From: Devosia sp.
GTDB taxonomy: Bacteria; Pseudomonadota; Alphaproteobacteria; Rhizobiales; Devosiaceae
Assembly: GCA_025352765.1 (NCBI GenBank)
Contig: JANXSI010000506.1
Location: forward strand, 1-12,923
DNA length: 12,923 nt
Direction of reading: 5' to 3'
This document shows, piece after piece, positions 7,131 through 12,923 of the stretch. Numbering within the stretch: position 1 is the first letter of the stretch; each line of letters begins with the position of its first letter. Under the pieces are notes generated by a model. That model did no database searches. It had not been told where the DNA came from and was given only the letters and a program-made list of their open reading frames with translations. The translations under genes were made by a program, and so were the position numbers.

Positions 7131-8024
7131 CACTTCGGCGAGCGTGACGCCGATCCTGGCAGGCGAACGCGACATCTTGATGCCGGCCGCTTCCATGGCG
7201 GCGATCTTGTCTTCAGCGCCGCCCTTACCGCCCGAAATTACGGCGCCAGCATGGCCCATGGTGCGTCCGGCGGGGGCCGTGAGCCCGGCGATGAACCCGG
7301 CCATCGGCTTCTTGCGGCCGCGCTTGGCCTCGTCGATCAGGAACTGCGCAGCTTCTTCCTCGGCCGCGCCGCCAATTTCGCCGATCATGATGATCGACTT
7401 GGTGGCTTCGTCCGCAAGGAACAGCTCGAGAATGTCGATGAACTCGGTGCCCTTGACCGGATCGCCGCCGATGCCGACGGCCGTGGTCTGGCCGAGCCCG
7501 GCAGTGGTGGTCTGGAACACCGCCTCATAGGTGAGCGTGCCCGAGCGCGACACGATGCCGACCGAGCCTTTCGAAAAGATCGAGCCCGGCATGATGCCGA
7601 TCTTGCACTCTTCCGGCGTTAGCACGCCCGGGCAGTTCGGCCCGATAAGCCGCGATTTCGAGCCTTGCAGCCGGGCCTTGACCTTGACCATGTCGAGCAC
7701 CGGCACACCCTCGGTGATGGCGACGATCAGCGGGATTTCCGCGTCGATCGCCTCAAGGATCGCATCGGCGGCGCCGGCCGGCGGCACGTAGATCACCGTC
7801 GCATTGGCGTTGGTCTTGGCCTTGCCCTCGGCGACCGAGGTAAAGATCGGCAGCGTCGTGCCGTCGACGCCCGAGGTCCAGGTTTCGCCGCCCTTTTTGG
7901 GGTGCGTGCCGCCCACCATCTTGGTGCCGTAATAGGCCAGGGCCTGTTCGGTGTGGAACGTCCCGGTCTTGCCGGTCAGCCCCTGCACCAGAACGCGCGT
8001 GTCTTTGTTGACGAGGATCGACAT
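7119..8024 (-). CDS. sucD: Succinyl-CoA ligase subunit alpha
   Basis: Alpha subunit of succinyl-CoA synthetase, which carries the phosphorylated histidine and binds CoA. Together with SucC it interconverts succinyl-CoA and succinate with substrate-level ATP or GTP formation. The 301 residues are close to family length. Motifs: the N-terminal CoA-binding Rossmann motif GLTGKTG (15-21), GPNCPG (128-133), the glycine-rich GIGGDPVKGT (184-193), and the phospho-histidine signature RTMGHAGAVISGGKG (254-268) with His258. The start is the ATG at 8024, which begins with the conserved MSILVNKDT. The frame is open further upstream, but that stretch overlaps the preceding gene and is not family-like. An AAGG sequence overlaps the preceding gene's stop. 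It is separated from sucC by a 645-base gene for a secreted protein, an arrangement I do not regard as typical because sucC and sucD are normally adjacent. Confidence 0.97.
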   Translation of the reverse strand: MSILVNKDTRVLVQGLTGKTGTFHTEQALAYYGTKMVGGTHPKKGGETWTSGVDGTTLPIFTSVAEGKAKTNANATVIYVPPAGAADAILEAIDAEIPLIVAITEGVPVLDMVKVKARLQGSKSRLIGPNCPGVLTPEECKIGIMPGSIFSKGSVGIVSRSGTLTYEAVFQTTTAGLGQTTAVGIGGDPVKGTEFIDILELFLADEATKSIIMIGEIGGAAEEEAAQFLIDEAKRGRKKPMAGFIAGLTAPAGRTMGHAGAVISGGKGGAEDKIAAMEAAGIKMSRSPARIGVTLAEVLKG

Positions 8025-8032
8025 GAAAAACC

Positions 8033-8677
8033 TTAGTTCTTTGCGAGCGGAAGCAGGAGGTTGAATTCCATCTGCACCTGCCCATCGGTGCGGTTGGCGG
8101 CCAGAAGCGTCTTGTGGTCGGCCGATTCCCAGGCGCCGTAGGCATTGCCGTTGCCGCCATCGGTGACCGCGCCGGTAAAGCCCAGGGACGCGACGTCCTT
8201 GAAATCGATCAGGTTGTCGACGTCGCCGAAATCGACCCGGCAATAGCCGACGCGCTGCGTCGGGAACGTCTCGAGCGAGCTCCACACATCGACCGAGCCG
8301 AAGCCGGCCAGTTCCTGGTAGCCCGAATAGATCTCGACATAGGGACCGCTGTCGGTCGGATCGTCCGCGGTCCAGCCGGCGCTGGCCGCGTCGTCGCGCG
8401 CATTGGGGACGCCGCCAGCAACCTCCGTGCAGAGGTTAACGAACAGTTTCAGCGCGTCGACCGAGGCGAGCGGCGGGCCCGCGGGTGCCGACGGCTCGTC
8501 GCCGGCATCGGTCAGATTGTCGGCGGGCGTCGAGGTCCCGTCGTCGACCGAGAGCTGCATCCCCGACGAGCTCGACAGGGCCGAGGACTCCTCGGGGGCG
8601 AGCGACAGGGTGGCCTGGGCCATGGCGGGCGTTGCCAGCATCAGGGCAGAGAGCGAAAGCAGATGCGTCAGTTTCAC
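8033..8677 (-). CDS. Secreted/periplasmic protein of unknown function between sucC and sucD
   Basis: I do not recognise this 214-residue protein. It begins with a clear Sec signal peptide: Lys at position 2, a hydrophobic core LLSLSALMLA, and a probable cleavage after AMA (20/21), with no lipobox. The mature part opens with a Ser/Asp/Pro-rich low-complexity stretch (about 21-70) and continues as a compact domain (about 72-214). That domain has two cysteines (Cys83, Cys146) that could form a disulfide, the stretch NARDDAASAGW (92-102) and a C-terminal half rich in aromatic and beta-type residues. No transmembrane helix or catalytic motif is evident. The start is GTG at 8677, backed by a strong AAGGAG sequence. 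The gene lies 50 bases after sucC and only 8 before sucD, so it must be co-transcribed with them, yet the product would leave the cytoplasm. Base composition looks like the neighbours, with no sign of recent transfer. Confidence 0.87.
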   Translation of the reverse strand: MKLTHLLSLSALMLATPAMAQATLSLAPEESSALSSSSGMQLSVDDGTSTPADNLTDAGDEPSAPAGPPLASVDALKLFVNLCTEVAGGVPNARDDAASAGWTADDPTDSGPYVEIYSGYQELAGFGSVDVWSSLETFPTQRVGYCRVDFGDVDNLIDFKDVASLGFTGAVTDGGNGNAYGAWESADHKTLLAANRTDGQVQMEFNLLLPLAKN

Positions 8678-8686
8678 GGCCGTCTA

Positions 8687-8692
8687 CTCCTT
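8687..8692 (-). promoter_or_regulatory. Strong ribosome-binding site for the GTG start at 8677
   Basis: AAGGAG on the minus strand lies 9 bases before GTG 8677. This near-consensus site decides the start of the secreted protein gene and places a complete signal peptide at its N-terminus. It is one of the best Shine-Dalgarno matches in the window, suggesting the insert between sucC and sucD is well translated. Confidence 0.75.
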
Positions 8693-8727
8693 CTGGGAGA
8701 TCAGTGGTGTCGGCGCATCCGCTCGCA

Positions 8728-9927
8728 TCACTTCTGGCCGCGGATCGCGGCGACGATCTTTTGCGCCGCGTCGTCGAGATCGTCGGCGGCGATCACGTTG
8801 AGCCCGGAATCGCGCAGGATCGCCTTGCCCTCCTTGACCCGCGTGCCCTCGAGCCGGACCACCAGCGGCACCTTGAGGCCGACATCGTTGACCGCGGCGA
8901 TCACGCCCTCGGCGATGACGTCGCAGCGCATGATGCCGCCGAAGATGTTGACCAGGATGCCTTTGACCTGCGGGTCGGCAGTGATGATCTTGAACGCCGC
9001 GGTGACCTTTTCGCGGGAGGCGCCGCCGCCCACGTCGAGGAAGTTTGCCGGCTCTTCGCCGTAGAGCTTGATGATGTCCATGGTCGCCATGGCAAGGCCC
9101 GCGCCATTGACCATGCAGCCGATATTGCCGTCGAGCGCCACATAGGCGAGGTCGTATTTGGACGCCTCGATCTCCTTGGCGTCTTCTTCCGACGTGTCGC
9201 GCAGCTCGACGAGGTCCGGGTGCCGGAACAGGGCGTTGTTGTCAAAGCTCATCTTCGCATCGAGGAGCCTCAAATGCCCGTCCTTCATGACGATCAGCGG
9301 GTTGACCTCGAGCAGGCTCATGTCCTTTTCGACGAAGGCCTTATAGAGCGCAGGGAACACGCTCTTGGCGTCTTCCCTGGCGGCCCCGTCGAGTTTCAGC
9401 GCGGCCGAGATCTTCTCGGCATCGGCGGCGGTGACGCCGGTCGAGGGATCGATGTCGACCGTGATGATCCGCTCGGGCGTGTCATGAGCGACGGTTTCGA
9501 TGTCCATGCCGCCCTCGGTCGAGACGACGAACGCGACGCGGCCGGCACTGCGATCGACGAGCAGCGAGCAGTAGAGCTCGCGGGCAATGTCGGCGCCGTC
9601 TTCGATATAGAGCCGGTTGACCTGCTTGCCGGCGGGGCCGGTCTGCTTGGTGACCAGCGTATTGCCCAGCATTTCCTTGGCGTTGACAACGACTTCGGCC
9701 GGGGTCTTGGAGAGCCGCACGCCGCCCTTGGCGTCGGGCCCGAGCTCGGTGAACTTGCCCTTGCCGCGGCCGCCCGCATGGATCTGCGACTTGACCACAT
9801 AGAGCGGGCCCGGCAGCGACTTGGCGGCGGCTTCGGCTTCAGCAGCCGAAAAGATCGCGACGCCCGAGGCAACTGGCAGACCATAGGTCTTGAGCAGCGC
9901 CTTGGCCTGGTGTTCGTGGATATTCAT
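8728..9927 (-). CDS. sucC: Succinyl-CoA ligase (ADP/GDP-forming) subunit beta
   Basis: Beta subunit of succinyl-CoA synthetase, which binds the nucleotide and succinate and partners SucD. The protein has 399 residues, a little longer than the E. coli type but usual for alphaproteobacteria. The N-terminus MNIHEHQAKALLKTYG is canonical. The ATP-grasp part shows VVKSQIHAGGRGKGKF (44-59), with Lys46 and the glycine loop, and LLEVNPL (205-211), with the metal-binding Asn209 and probably Asp223 downstream. The C-terminal ligase domain shows the phosphate-binding FLDVGGGAS (296-304) and NIFGGIMRCDVIAEG (327-341). Nucleotide preference, ADP or GDP, cannot be settled by eye. A GGAG sequence lies about ten bases before ATG 9927. 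It follows mdh by 34 bases. Confidence 0.98.
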   Translation of the reverse strand: MNIHEHQAKALLKTYGLPVASGVAIFSAAEAEAAAKSLPGPLYVVKSQIHAGGRGKGKFTELGPDAKGGVRLSKTPAEVVVNAKEMLGNTLVTKQTGPAGKQVNRLYIEDGADIARELYCSLLVDRSAGRVAFVVSTEGGMDIETVAHDTPERIITVDIDPSTGVTAADAEKISAALKLDGAAREDAKSVFPALYKAFVEKDMSLLEVNPLIVMKDGHLRLLDAKMSFDNNALFRHPDLVELRDTSEEDAKEIEASKYDLAYVALDGNIGCMVNGAGLAMATMDIIKLYGEEPANFLDVGGGASREKVTAAFKIITADPQVKGILVNIFGGIMRCDVIAEGVIAAVNDVGLKVPLVVRLEGTRVKEGKAILRDSGLNVIAADDLDDAAQKIVAAIRGQK

Positions 9928-9961
9928 TGAAGCTCACTCCAGCCCGTCAGGACGGCTCGTA

Positions 9962-10924
9962 TCATGCCAGTTTCGGGGCGATCTTCTTGCACGCTTCGAT
10001 GAGGGCGCCGACCGCTTCGACCGACTTCTCGAAGGCCTTCTGCTCGGCACCGGTGAGCGCGATCTCGACGACGCGCTCGGCGCCACCGGCCCCGATCACC
10101 ACCGGGACGCCCACATAGGTGCCCTTGACGTCGTATTCGCCCTTGAGGAACACCGCCGCCGGCAGCACGCGCTTCTTGTCCTTGAGATAGCTCTCGGCCA
10201 TCTCGACCGCCGACGTCGCCGGCGCATAGAAGGCCGACCCGGTCTTCAGGAGCCCGACGATCTCGGCGCCGCCGTCGCGGGTGCGCTGGATGATGGCGTC
10301 GAGCTTTTCCTTGCTGAGCCAGCCCATCTTGACGAGGTCGGGCAGCGGGATGCCGGCAATGGTCGAAAACCGCGGCATCGGCACCATGGTGTCGCCGTGG
10401 CCGCCGAGGACGAACGCGCTGACGTCCTCGACCGAAACATTGAGCTCTTCGGCGATGAAGTGACGGAAGCGGGCCGAATCGAGCACGCCGGCCATGCCGA
10501 CGACCTTGCTCGAGGGCAGGCCCGAAAAGCGCTGCAGCGCCCAGACCATCGCATCGAGCGGGTTGGTGATGCAGATGACGAAGGCGTCGGGCGCATACTT
10601 GGCGATGCCCGCGCCCACCTGCTCCATCACCTTGAGGTTGATTTCGAGCAAATCGTCGCGGCTCATGCCGGGCTTGCGCGGCACACCCGCGGTGACGATG
10701 ACGACGTCGGCGCCGGCAATGTCCTTGTACTCGGATGTGCCCTTGATCTTGGCGTTGAAGCCTTCGACCGGGGCCGACTGGCTGAGATCGAGGGCCTTGC
10801 CCTGCGGCACACCGTCGACGATGTCGAACAGGACGACATCGCCGAGTTCCTTCATCGCCACCAGATGCGCGAGCGTTCCGCCAATCTGCCCCGCACCGAT
10901 CAGAGCGATCTTCTTGCGCGCCAT
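9962..10924 (-). CDS. mdh: Malate dehydrogenase (NAD, LDH-like type)
   Basis: NAD-dependent malate dehydrogenase, which converts malate to oxaloacetate in the TCA cycle. The 320 residues are the usual length for the LDH-like MDH of alphaproteobacteria. Motifs: the Rossmann GAGQIGG (10-16), Asp34 for the NAD ribose, the substrate-loop arginines Arg83 (VPRKPG) and Arg89, ITNPLDAMV (119-127), Asp149 with Arg152 (VLDSARF), and the catalytic His176 in GGHGDTMVP. Arg83 in the mobile loop supports malate rather than lactate specificity. The start at ATG 10924 gives the conserved MARKKIALIG and has an AGGGA sequence upstream. A TTG 54 bases further up would add a non-conserved tail lying inside the probable promoter and is rejected. 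It is the first gene of the TCA block, 83 bases after zapE. Confidence 0.98.
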   Translation of the reverse strand: MARKKIALIGAGQIGGTLAHLVAMKELGDVVLFDIVDGVPQGKALDLSQSAPVEGFNAKIKGTSEYKDIAGADVVIVTAGVPRKPGMSRDDLLEINLKVMEQVGAGIAKYAPDAFVICITNPLDAMVWALQRFSGLPSSKVVGMAGVLDSARFRHFIAEELNVSVEDVSAFVLGGHGDTMVPMPRFSTIAGIPLPDLVKMGWLSKEKLDAIIQRTRDGGAEIVGLLKTGSAFYAPATSAVEMAESYLKDKKRVLPAAVFLKGEYDVKGTYVGVPVVIGAGGAERVVEIALTGAEQKAFEKSVEAVGALIEACKKIAPKLA

Positions 10925-10960
10925 AAGCCAAGTTCCCTGAAGCTGAGTGAAATCGCCGGT

Positions 10961-10989
10961 CTCATACCCCTCCGGCAAGGCGTTAACAA
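10961..10989 (-). promoter_or_regulatory. Candidate promoter of the mdh-suc operon
   Basis: On the minus strand a TTGTTA box (10984-10989) and a TATGAG box (10961-10966) are separated by exactly 17 bases, each matching four of six sigma70-type consensus positions. It lies entirely in the zapE-mdh gap and would give a leader of about 30 bases before the mdh ATG. A better -35-like TTGACT at 10989-10994 is present, but 22 bases from the same -10. This is the natural place for the operon promoter, although the boxes are only moderate. Confidence 0.4.
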
Positions 10990-11007
10990 GTCAAGCTTTG
11001 GTCGAAG

Positions 11008-12093
11008 CTAACCGGCTTTGAGGGCGGCCTGGAGGTAGCTGGCCGACTGCATCTCGATGAGCCGCGAGGTCGTCCGCGCAAATTCCGCGGCGTTGCGCGA
11101 CCCCTCGGCCAGCTGCTCAAGCGGCACCGCAAAGCTGGCGCTGAGTTTTATGCCACGGTCGTAGAGCGTATCGATGAGAAGAATGAAGCGCTTAGCGGCG
11201 CTCGGGTTGCTGCGGTCGAAGGCCGGGACGTGGTCGATCATCAGCGCCTCGTAGGCATGCGCCAGCCGCAGATAGTCGCGGGCGCCGAGCGGCGCTTCGC
11301 AGAGCGCCGCAAAGCCGAAGCGCGCGGCGCCCATCGCGGCGGCCGGCACCGCGATATCGCGTCCGAGCGAACGCAGTGTTTCCGGATGCGCGGCGACCCC
11401 ACCCGTGAGCTTGCCCCAGAGCCGGTCCATGGCGGCGTCGACTTCGGGCCCCTTGCCGAAGCGATAGACCTCTTCGCCCTCGAACTTGAGCCGCCGGTAG
11501 TCGGTCGGCCCGTCGAGCGAGACGATCTCGACCTTGTCCTTGAGCCGCTCGATGAACGGCAGGAACAGCTGGCGGTTGAGCCCGTCGCGGTAGAGCGCGT
11601 CCGGCACGGTGTTGGAGGTGGTGACCAGCGTCACCCCGGCGGCGAACAGCTGTTCGAACAGCCGGCCCAGCAGCATGGCGTTGGTGATGTCGCTGACCTG
11701 GAACTCGTCGAGGCAGAGCAGCCGGGTTTCGGCGATGATCGGCGCGGTGACGGCGGCGATCGGATCGCCCTTGTGGCTCTTGCGGAAGACCGTGATCGCC
11801 TCGTGCACCTCGTCCATGAAGGCGTCGAAGTGCAGCCGCCGCTTGTGCTCGAGCGGCGCCGCCGCAAAGAACAGGTCCATCAGCATGGTCTTGCCGCGGC
11901 CGACGGCGCCCACCAGATAGGCGCCCTTGACCGGCTTGCGCCGGCCGAACAGACCGCGCCGGCCGAGTTCGTCGGCAATCCGGTCGAGCACCTGGGCGGC
12001 ATCGGACTGCAGCGGATCGGCCGCGAACGCACCCCCCTCGACCATCCGGTCGAGCGCGAGCGAAACGGGAGAAAGCGGCGAAGACGACGACAT
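11008..12093 (-). CDS. zapE: Cell division protein ZapE / AFG1-family ATPase
   Basis: A P-loop ATPase of the AFG1/ZapE family. In E. coli ZapE is linked to the divisome and Z-ring dynamics; mitochondrial relatives (Afg1/LACE1) are linked to respiratory-protein quality control. From ATG 12093 it has 361 residues, normal for the family. Visible in this frame: Walker A GAVGRGKT (residues 62-69), HFDAFMDEVH shortly after, Walker B LLCLDEFQV with Asp129/Glu130, and the sensor-like TTSN (158-161), followed by the family-typical FLPFIERL and the C-terminal half. A GTG six bases earlier (12099) also fits the frame, but the AAGG sequence at 12103-12106 is only 3 bases from it and 9 from the ATG, so ATG is preferred. 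It lies immediately before mdh, a neighbourhood I recall from other Hyphomicrobiales. Confidence 0.95.
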   Translation of the reverse strand: MSSSSPLSPVSLALDRMVEGGAFAADPLQSDAAQVLDRIADELGRRGLFGRRKPVKGAYLVGAVGRGKTMLMDLFFAAAPLEHKRRLHFDAFMDEVHEAITVFRKSHKGDPIAAVTAPIIAETRLLCLDEFQVSDITNAMLLGRLFEQLFAAGVTLVTTSNTVPDALYRDGLNRQLFLPFIERLKDKVEIVSLDGPTDYRRLKFEGEEVYRFGKGPEVDAAMDRLWGKLTGGVAAHPETLRSLGRDIAVPAAAMGAARFGFAALCEAPLGARDYLRLAHAYEALMIDHVPAFDRSNPSAAKRFILLIDTLYDRGIKLSASFAVPLEQLAEGSRNAAEFARTTSRLIEMQSASYLQAALKAG

Positions 12094-12102
12094 CGCCACA
12101 CG

Positions 12103-12106
12103 CCTT
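12103..12106 (-). promoter_or_regulatory. Ribosome-binding site deciding the zapE start
   Basis: AAGG on the minus strand lies 9 bases before ATG 12093 but only 3 before GTG 12099. The spacing favours the ATG, making ZapE two residues shorter than the longest reading. Confidence 0.5.
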
Positions 12107-12143
12107 AGCGTGCAAAGGTCAATAATGTCATGTCTGGGCGGCG

Positions 12144-12161
12144 AAAAAACGCCGGGCGGCG
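12144..12161 (-). terminator. Possible weak intrinsic terminator after the lipoprotein gene
   Basis: Five bases past the lipoprotein stop, the minus strand reads CGCC-GCCC-GGCG followed directly by six T residues (T-run at 12144-12149, stem 12150-12161). The stem is only 4 bp, or 5 with a two-base loop, though all G-C. The layout is that of a Rho-independent terminator, but the short stem may give only partial termination, leaving read-through into zapE possible. Confidence 0.4.
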
Positions 12162-12165
12162 GGCC

Positions 12166-12777
12166 TTAGCCCACCATCGAGATGCCCTGCCCGCCCGACA
12201 GCGTGCCGATGAAGCGGTTGCCGCTGAGGATCAGCGCCGCGATGATGTTGCCACCCTCGTCGAACAGCTGCACCTGGGAGCCGGCGAGCGTCCAGCTGGC
12301 GACGGCGCTGAGGCTGGTGAGCGTGCAGGCCGGGGCCGAGGCGCGATACCGGCCGCTGCCGGCCTTCTGCGTCTGCGTCAGGTTGAGCTGGCACTGGTCG
12401 GTGCCCGAGACCACGGACCACCGCCCGAGCAGCTTTTCGACCGTGAGGCCGCCCGTGAGGTCACGGCCGGAACTGTTGGGAAGCGCCCCGACGGCCGGCA
12501 ACGTGGTGGTCGAGCCCGCCGTCAGCGACCCGGAAACGCCCGGCTGCGCGTCGAGGGCGGCGATCTGCTGCGGGTCGGTCGGGCCCTGCACTTCGCCGTT
12601 CGGGCCGATCGGCGGCAGCGCCGCGGTCGAGACGTTCCCGCTCTGCACCGGAGCGAGCTGCTCATCCTGCGTCTGCGCGGTCGCGGCGGTCATCCCCGAC
12701 GAGGCGCATCCGGCCAGCGTGAGCGCGAGGAGGCTGAAGCCGGCAAGACCGACGAAACGGAGGCGCTGTGCGATCAT
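12166..12777 (-). CDS. Outer-membrane lipoprotein with AprI/Inh (Omp19-like) protease-inhibitor domain
   Basis: A lipoprotein of 203 residues. The signal peptide (MIAQRLRF, then a hydrophobic core) ends in the lipobox LAGC, with Cys24 as the lipid-bearing residue; Ala at +2 fits sorting to the outer membrane. Residues 25-110 are a Gln/Thr/Ser/Pro-rich tether. Residues about 112-203 form a small beta-rich domain: LLGRWSVVSG, Cys129 and Cys151 as a likely disulfide, SAVASWTLAG, VQLFDEGGN and RFIGTLSGG. These resemble the AprI/Inh metalloprotease-inhibitor family, which includes Brucella Omp19. Family assignment is by remembered pattern and is fairly good; real inhibitory activity is inference. 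The start is ATG 12777, with a GGAG sequence 7 bases upstream; an ATG 18 bases earlier would extend the signal peptide needlessly. It is probably its own transcription unit upstream of zapE. Confidence 0.85.
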   Translation of the reverse strand: MIAQRLRFVGLAGFSLLALTLAGCASSGMTAATAQTQDEQLAPVQSGNVSTAALPPIGPNGEVQGPTDPQQIAALDAQPGVSGSLTAGSTTTLPAVGALPNSSGRDLTGGLTVEKLLGRWSVVSGTDQCQLNLTQTQKAGSGRYRASAPACTLTSLSAVASWTLAGSQVQLFDEGGNIIAALILSGNRFIGTLSGGQGISMVG

Positions 12778-12795
12778 TGTGAACTCCGGACCCAT

Positions 12796-12923
12796 CCGGC
12801 GGATGTGGTGAATGATTGGTTGCGCATATAGCCCAATGCCGCCGCCCTCTCAACCGGGCGGGCCGCAATGGCTGTGGGGTGAGCATCTTGGTCCCGTAAC
12901 ATGGCCAAGTTGCGACCGCCGGC
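12796..12923. other. Gene-free window end upstream of the lipoprotein gene
   Basis: No supported coding region lies in these 128 bases. They contain the lipoprotein promoter described at 12825-12853. A plus-strand ATG at 12901 opens a frame to the window edge but is too short to judge and has no ribosome-binding sequence. Confidence 0.5.
12825..12853 (-). promoter_or_regulatory. Sigma70-like promoter of the lipoprotein gene
   Basis: On the minus strand TTGAGA (12848-12853; five of six to TTGACA) and TATATG (12825-12830; four of six to TATAAT) are spaced by exactly 17 bases. They lie 48 bases before the lipoprotein ATG, giving a leader of about 40 bases. This is the best promoter match seen in the window. 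Confidence 0.55.

Noticed and set aside
8025..8285. An 87-residue N-terminal extension of SucD
   Set aside because: It overlaps the secreted-protein gene in another frame, is Arg-rich and unlike the family. SucD homologues begin at MSILV and an AAGG site precedes that ATG.
8485..9930. A long plus-strand open frame opposite sucC
   Set aside because: It is an antisense shadow across sucC and the neighbouring gene, with Arg/Asp-rich translation and no recognisable domain.
10925..10978. An 18-residue N-terminal extension of Mdh from a TTG
   Set aside because: It is not family-like, and it covers the probable promoter; ATG 10924 gives the standard MARKKIALIG start.
10994..11009. Inverted repeat AGCTT/AAGCT at the zapE stop, as a terminator
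   Set aside because: The stem is only 5 AT-rich bp with no following T-run, so an intrinsic terminator is not supported.
12100..12165. Possible promoter for zapE in the short gap (CATTAT as -10)
   Set aside because: No acceptable -35 box lies at normal spacing; only part of the T-run falls there.
12901..12923. Plus-strand ATG opening a frame at the window edge
   Set aside because: Only seven codons are visible and there is no ribosome-binding sequence, so a gene start cannot be supported.

Overview
The window is GC-rich throughout (roughly two thirds G+C by eye). Every convincing gene lies on the minus strand, so transcription runs from high to low coordinates. It carries the TCA-cycle operon of an alphaproteobacterium, most likely from the order Hyphomicrobiales (Rhizobiales). 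The gene order mdh-sucC-sucD-sucA-sucB-lpdA preceded by a zapE/AFG1-type ATPase, and the protein sequences themselves, point there. A Devosia-like organism is only a guess.

In transcription order: (1) positions 12796-12923 are gene-free and hold a good sigma70-like promoter. (2) 12166-12777 encodes an outer-membrane lipoprotein with a C-terminal AprI/Inh (Omp19-like) protease-inhibitor domain. (3) 11008-12093 encodes ZapE. (4) A candidate promoter at 10961-10989 precedes mdh (9962-10924). (5) Next come sucC (8728-9927), an unrecognised secreted protein (8033-8677) and sucD (7119-8024). (6) A 174-base spacer rich in inverted repeats separates sucD from sucA. (7) sucA (3951-6944) and sucB (2588-3937) follow. 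(8) A short-chain dehydrogenase (1822-2577) and a MAPEG membrane protein (1433-1822) sit tightly behind sucB. (9) lpdA (1379 down to base 1) closes the window and is cut by its edge, lacking only its last few codons.

The genes work together as follows. SucA (E1), SucB (E2) and Lpd (E3) form the 2-oxoglutarate dehydrogenase complex, which makes succinyl-CoA. SucCD converts succinyl-CoA to succinate with formation of a nucleoside triphosphate. Mdh closes the cycle from malate to oxaloacetate. Close spacing (34, 50, 8, 174, 13 and 10 bases, a 1-base overlap, then 53 bases) suggests one polycistronic unit, with the sucD-sucA spacer the only place with room for internal control.

This is mainly a conserved housekeeping region and I see no evidence for a wholly new system. 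The most unusual items are the Sec-exported protein of unknown function between sucC and sucD, the SDR plus MAPEG pair between E2 and E3, and the structured sucD-sucA spacer in front of a sucA start that lacks a clear Shine-Dalgarno sequence. No mobile elements, tRNA, rRNA or CRISPR arrays were seen.
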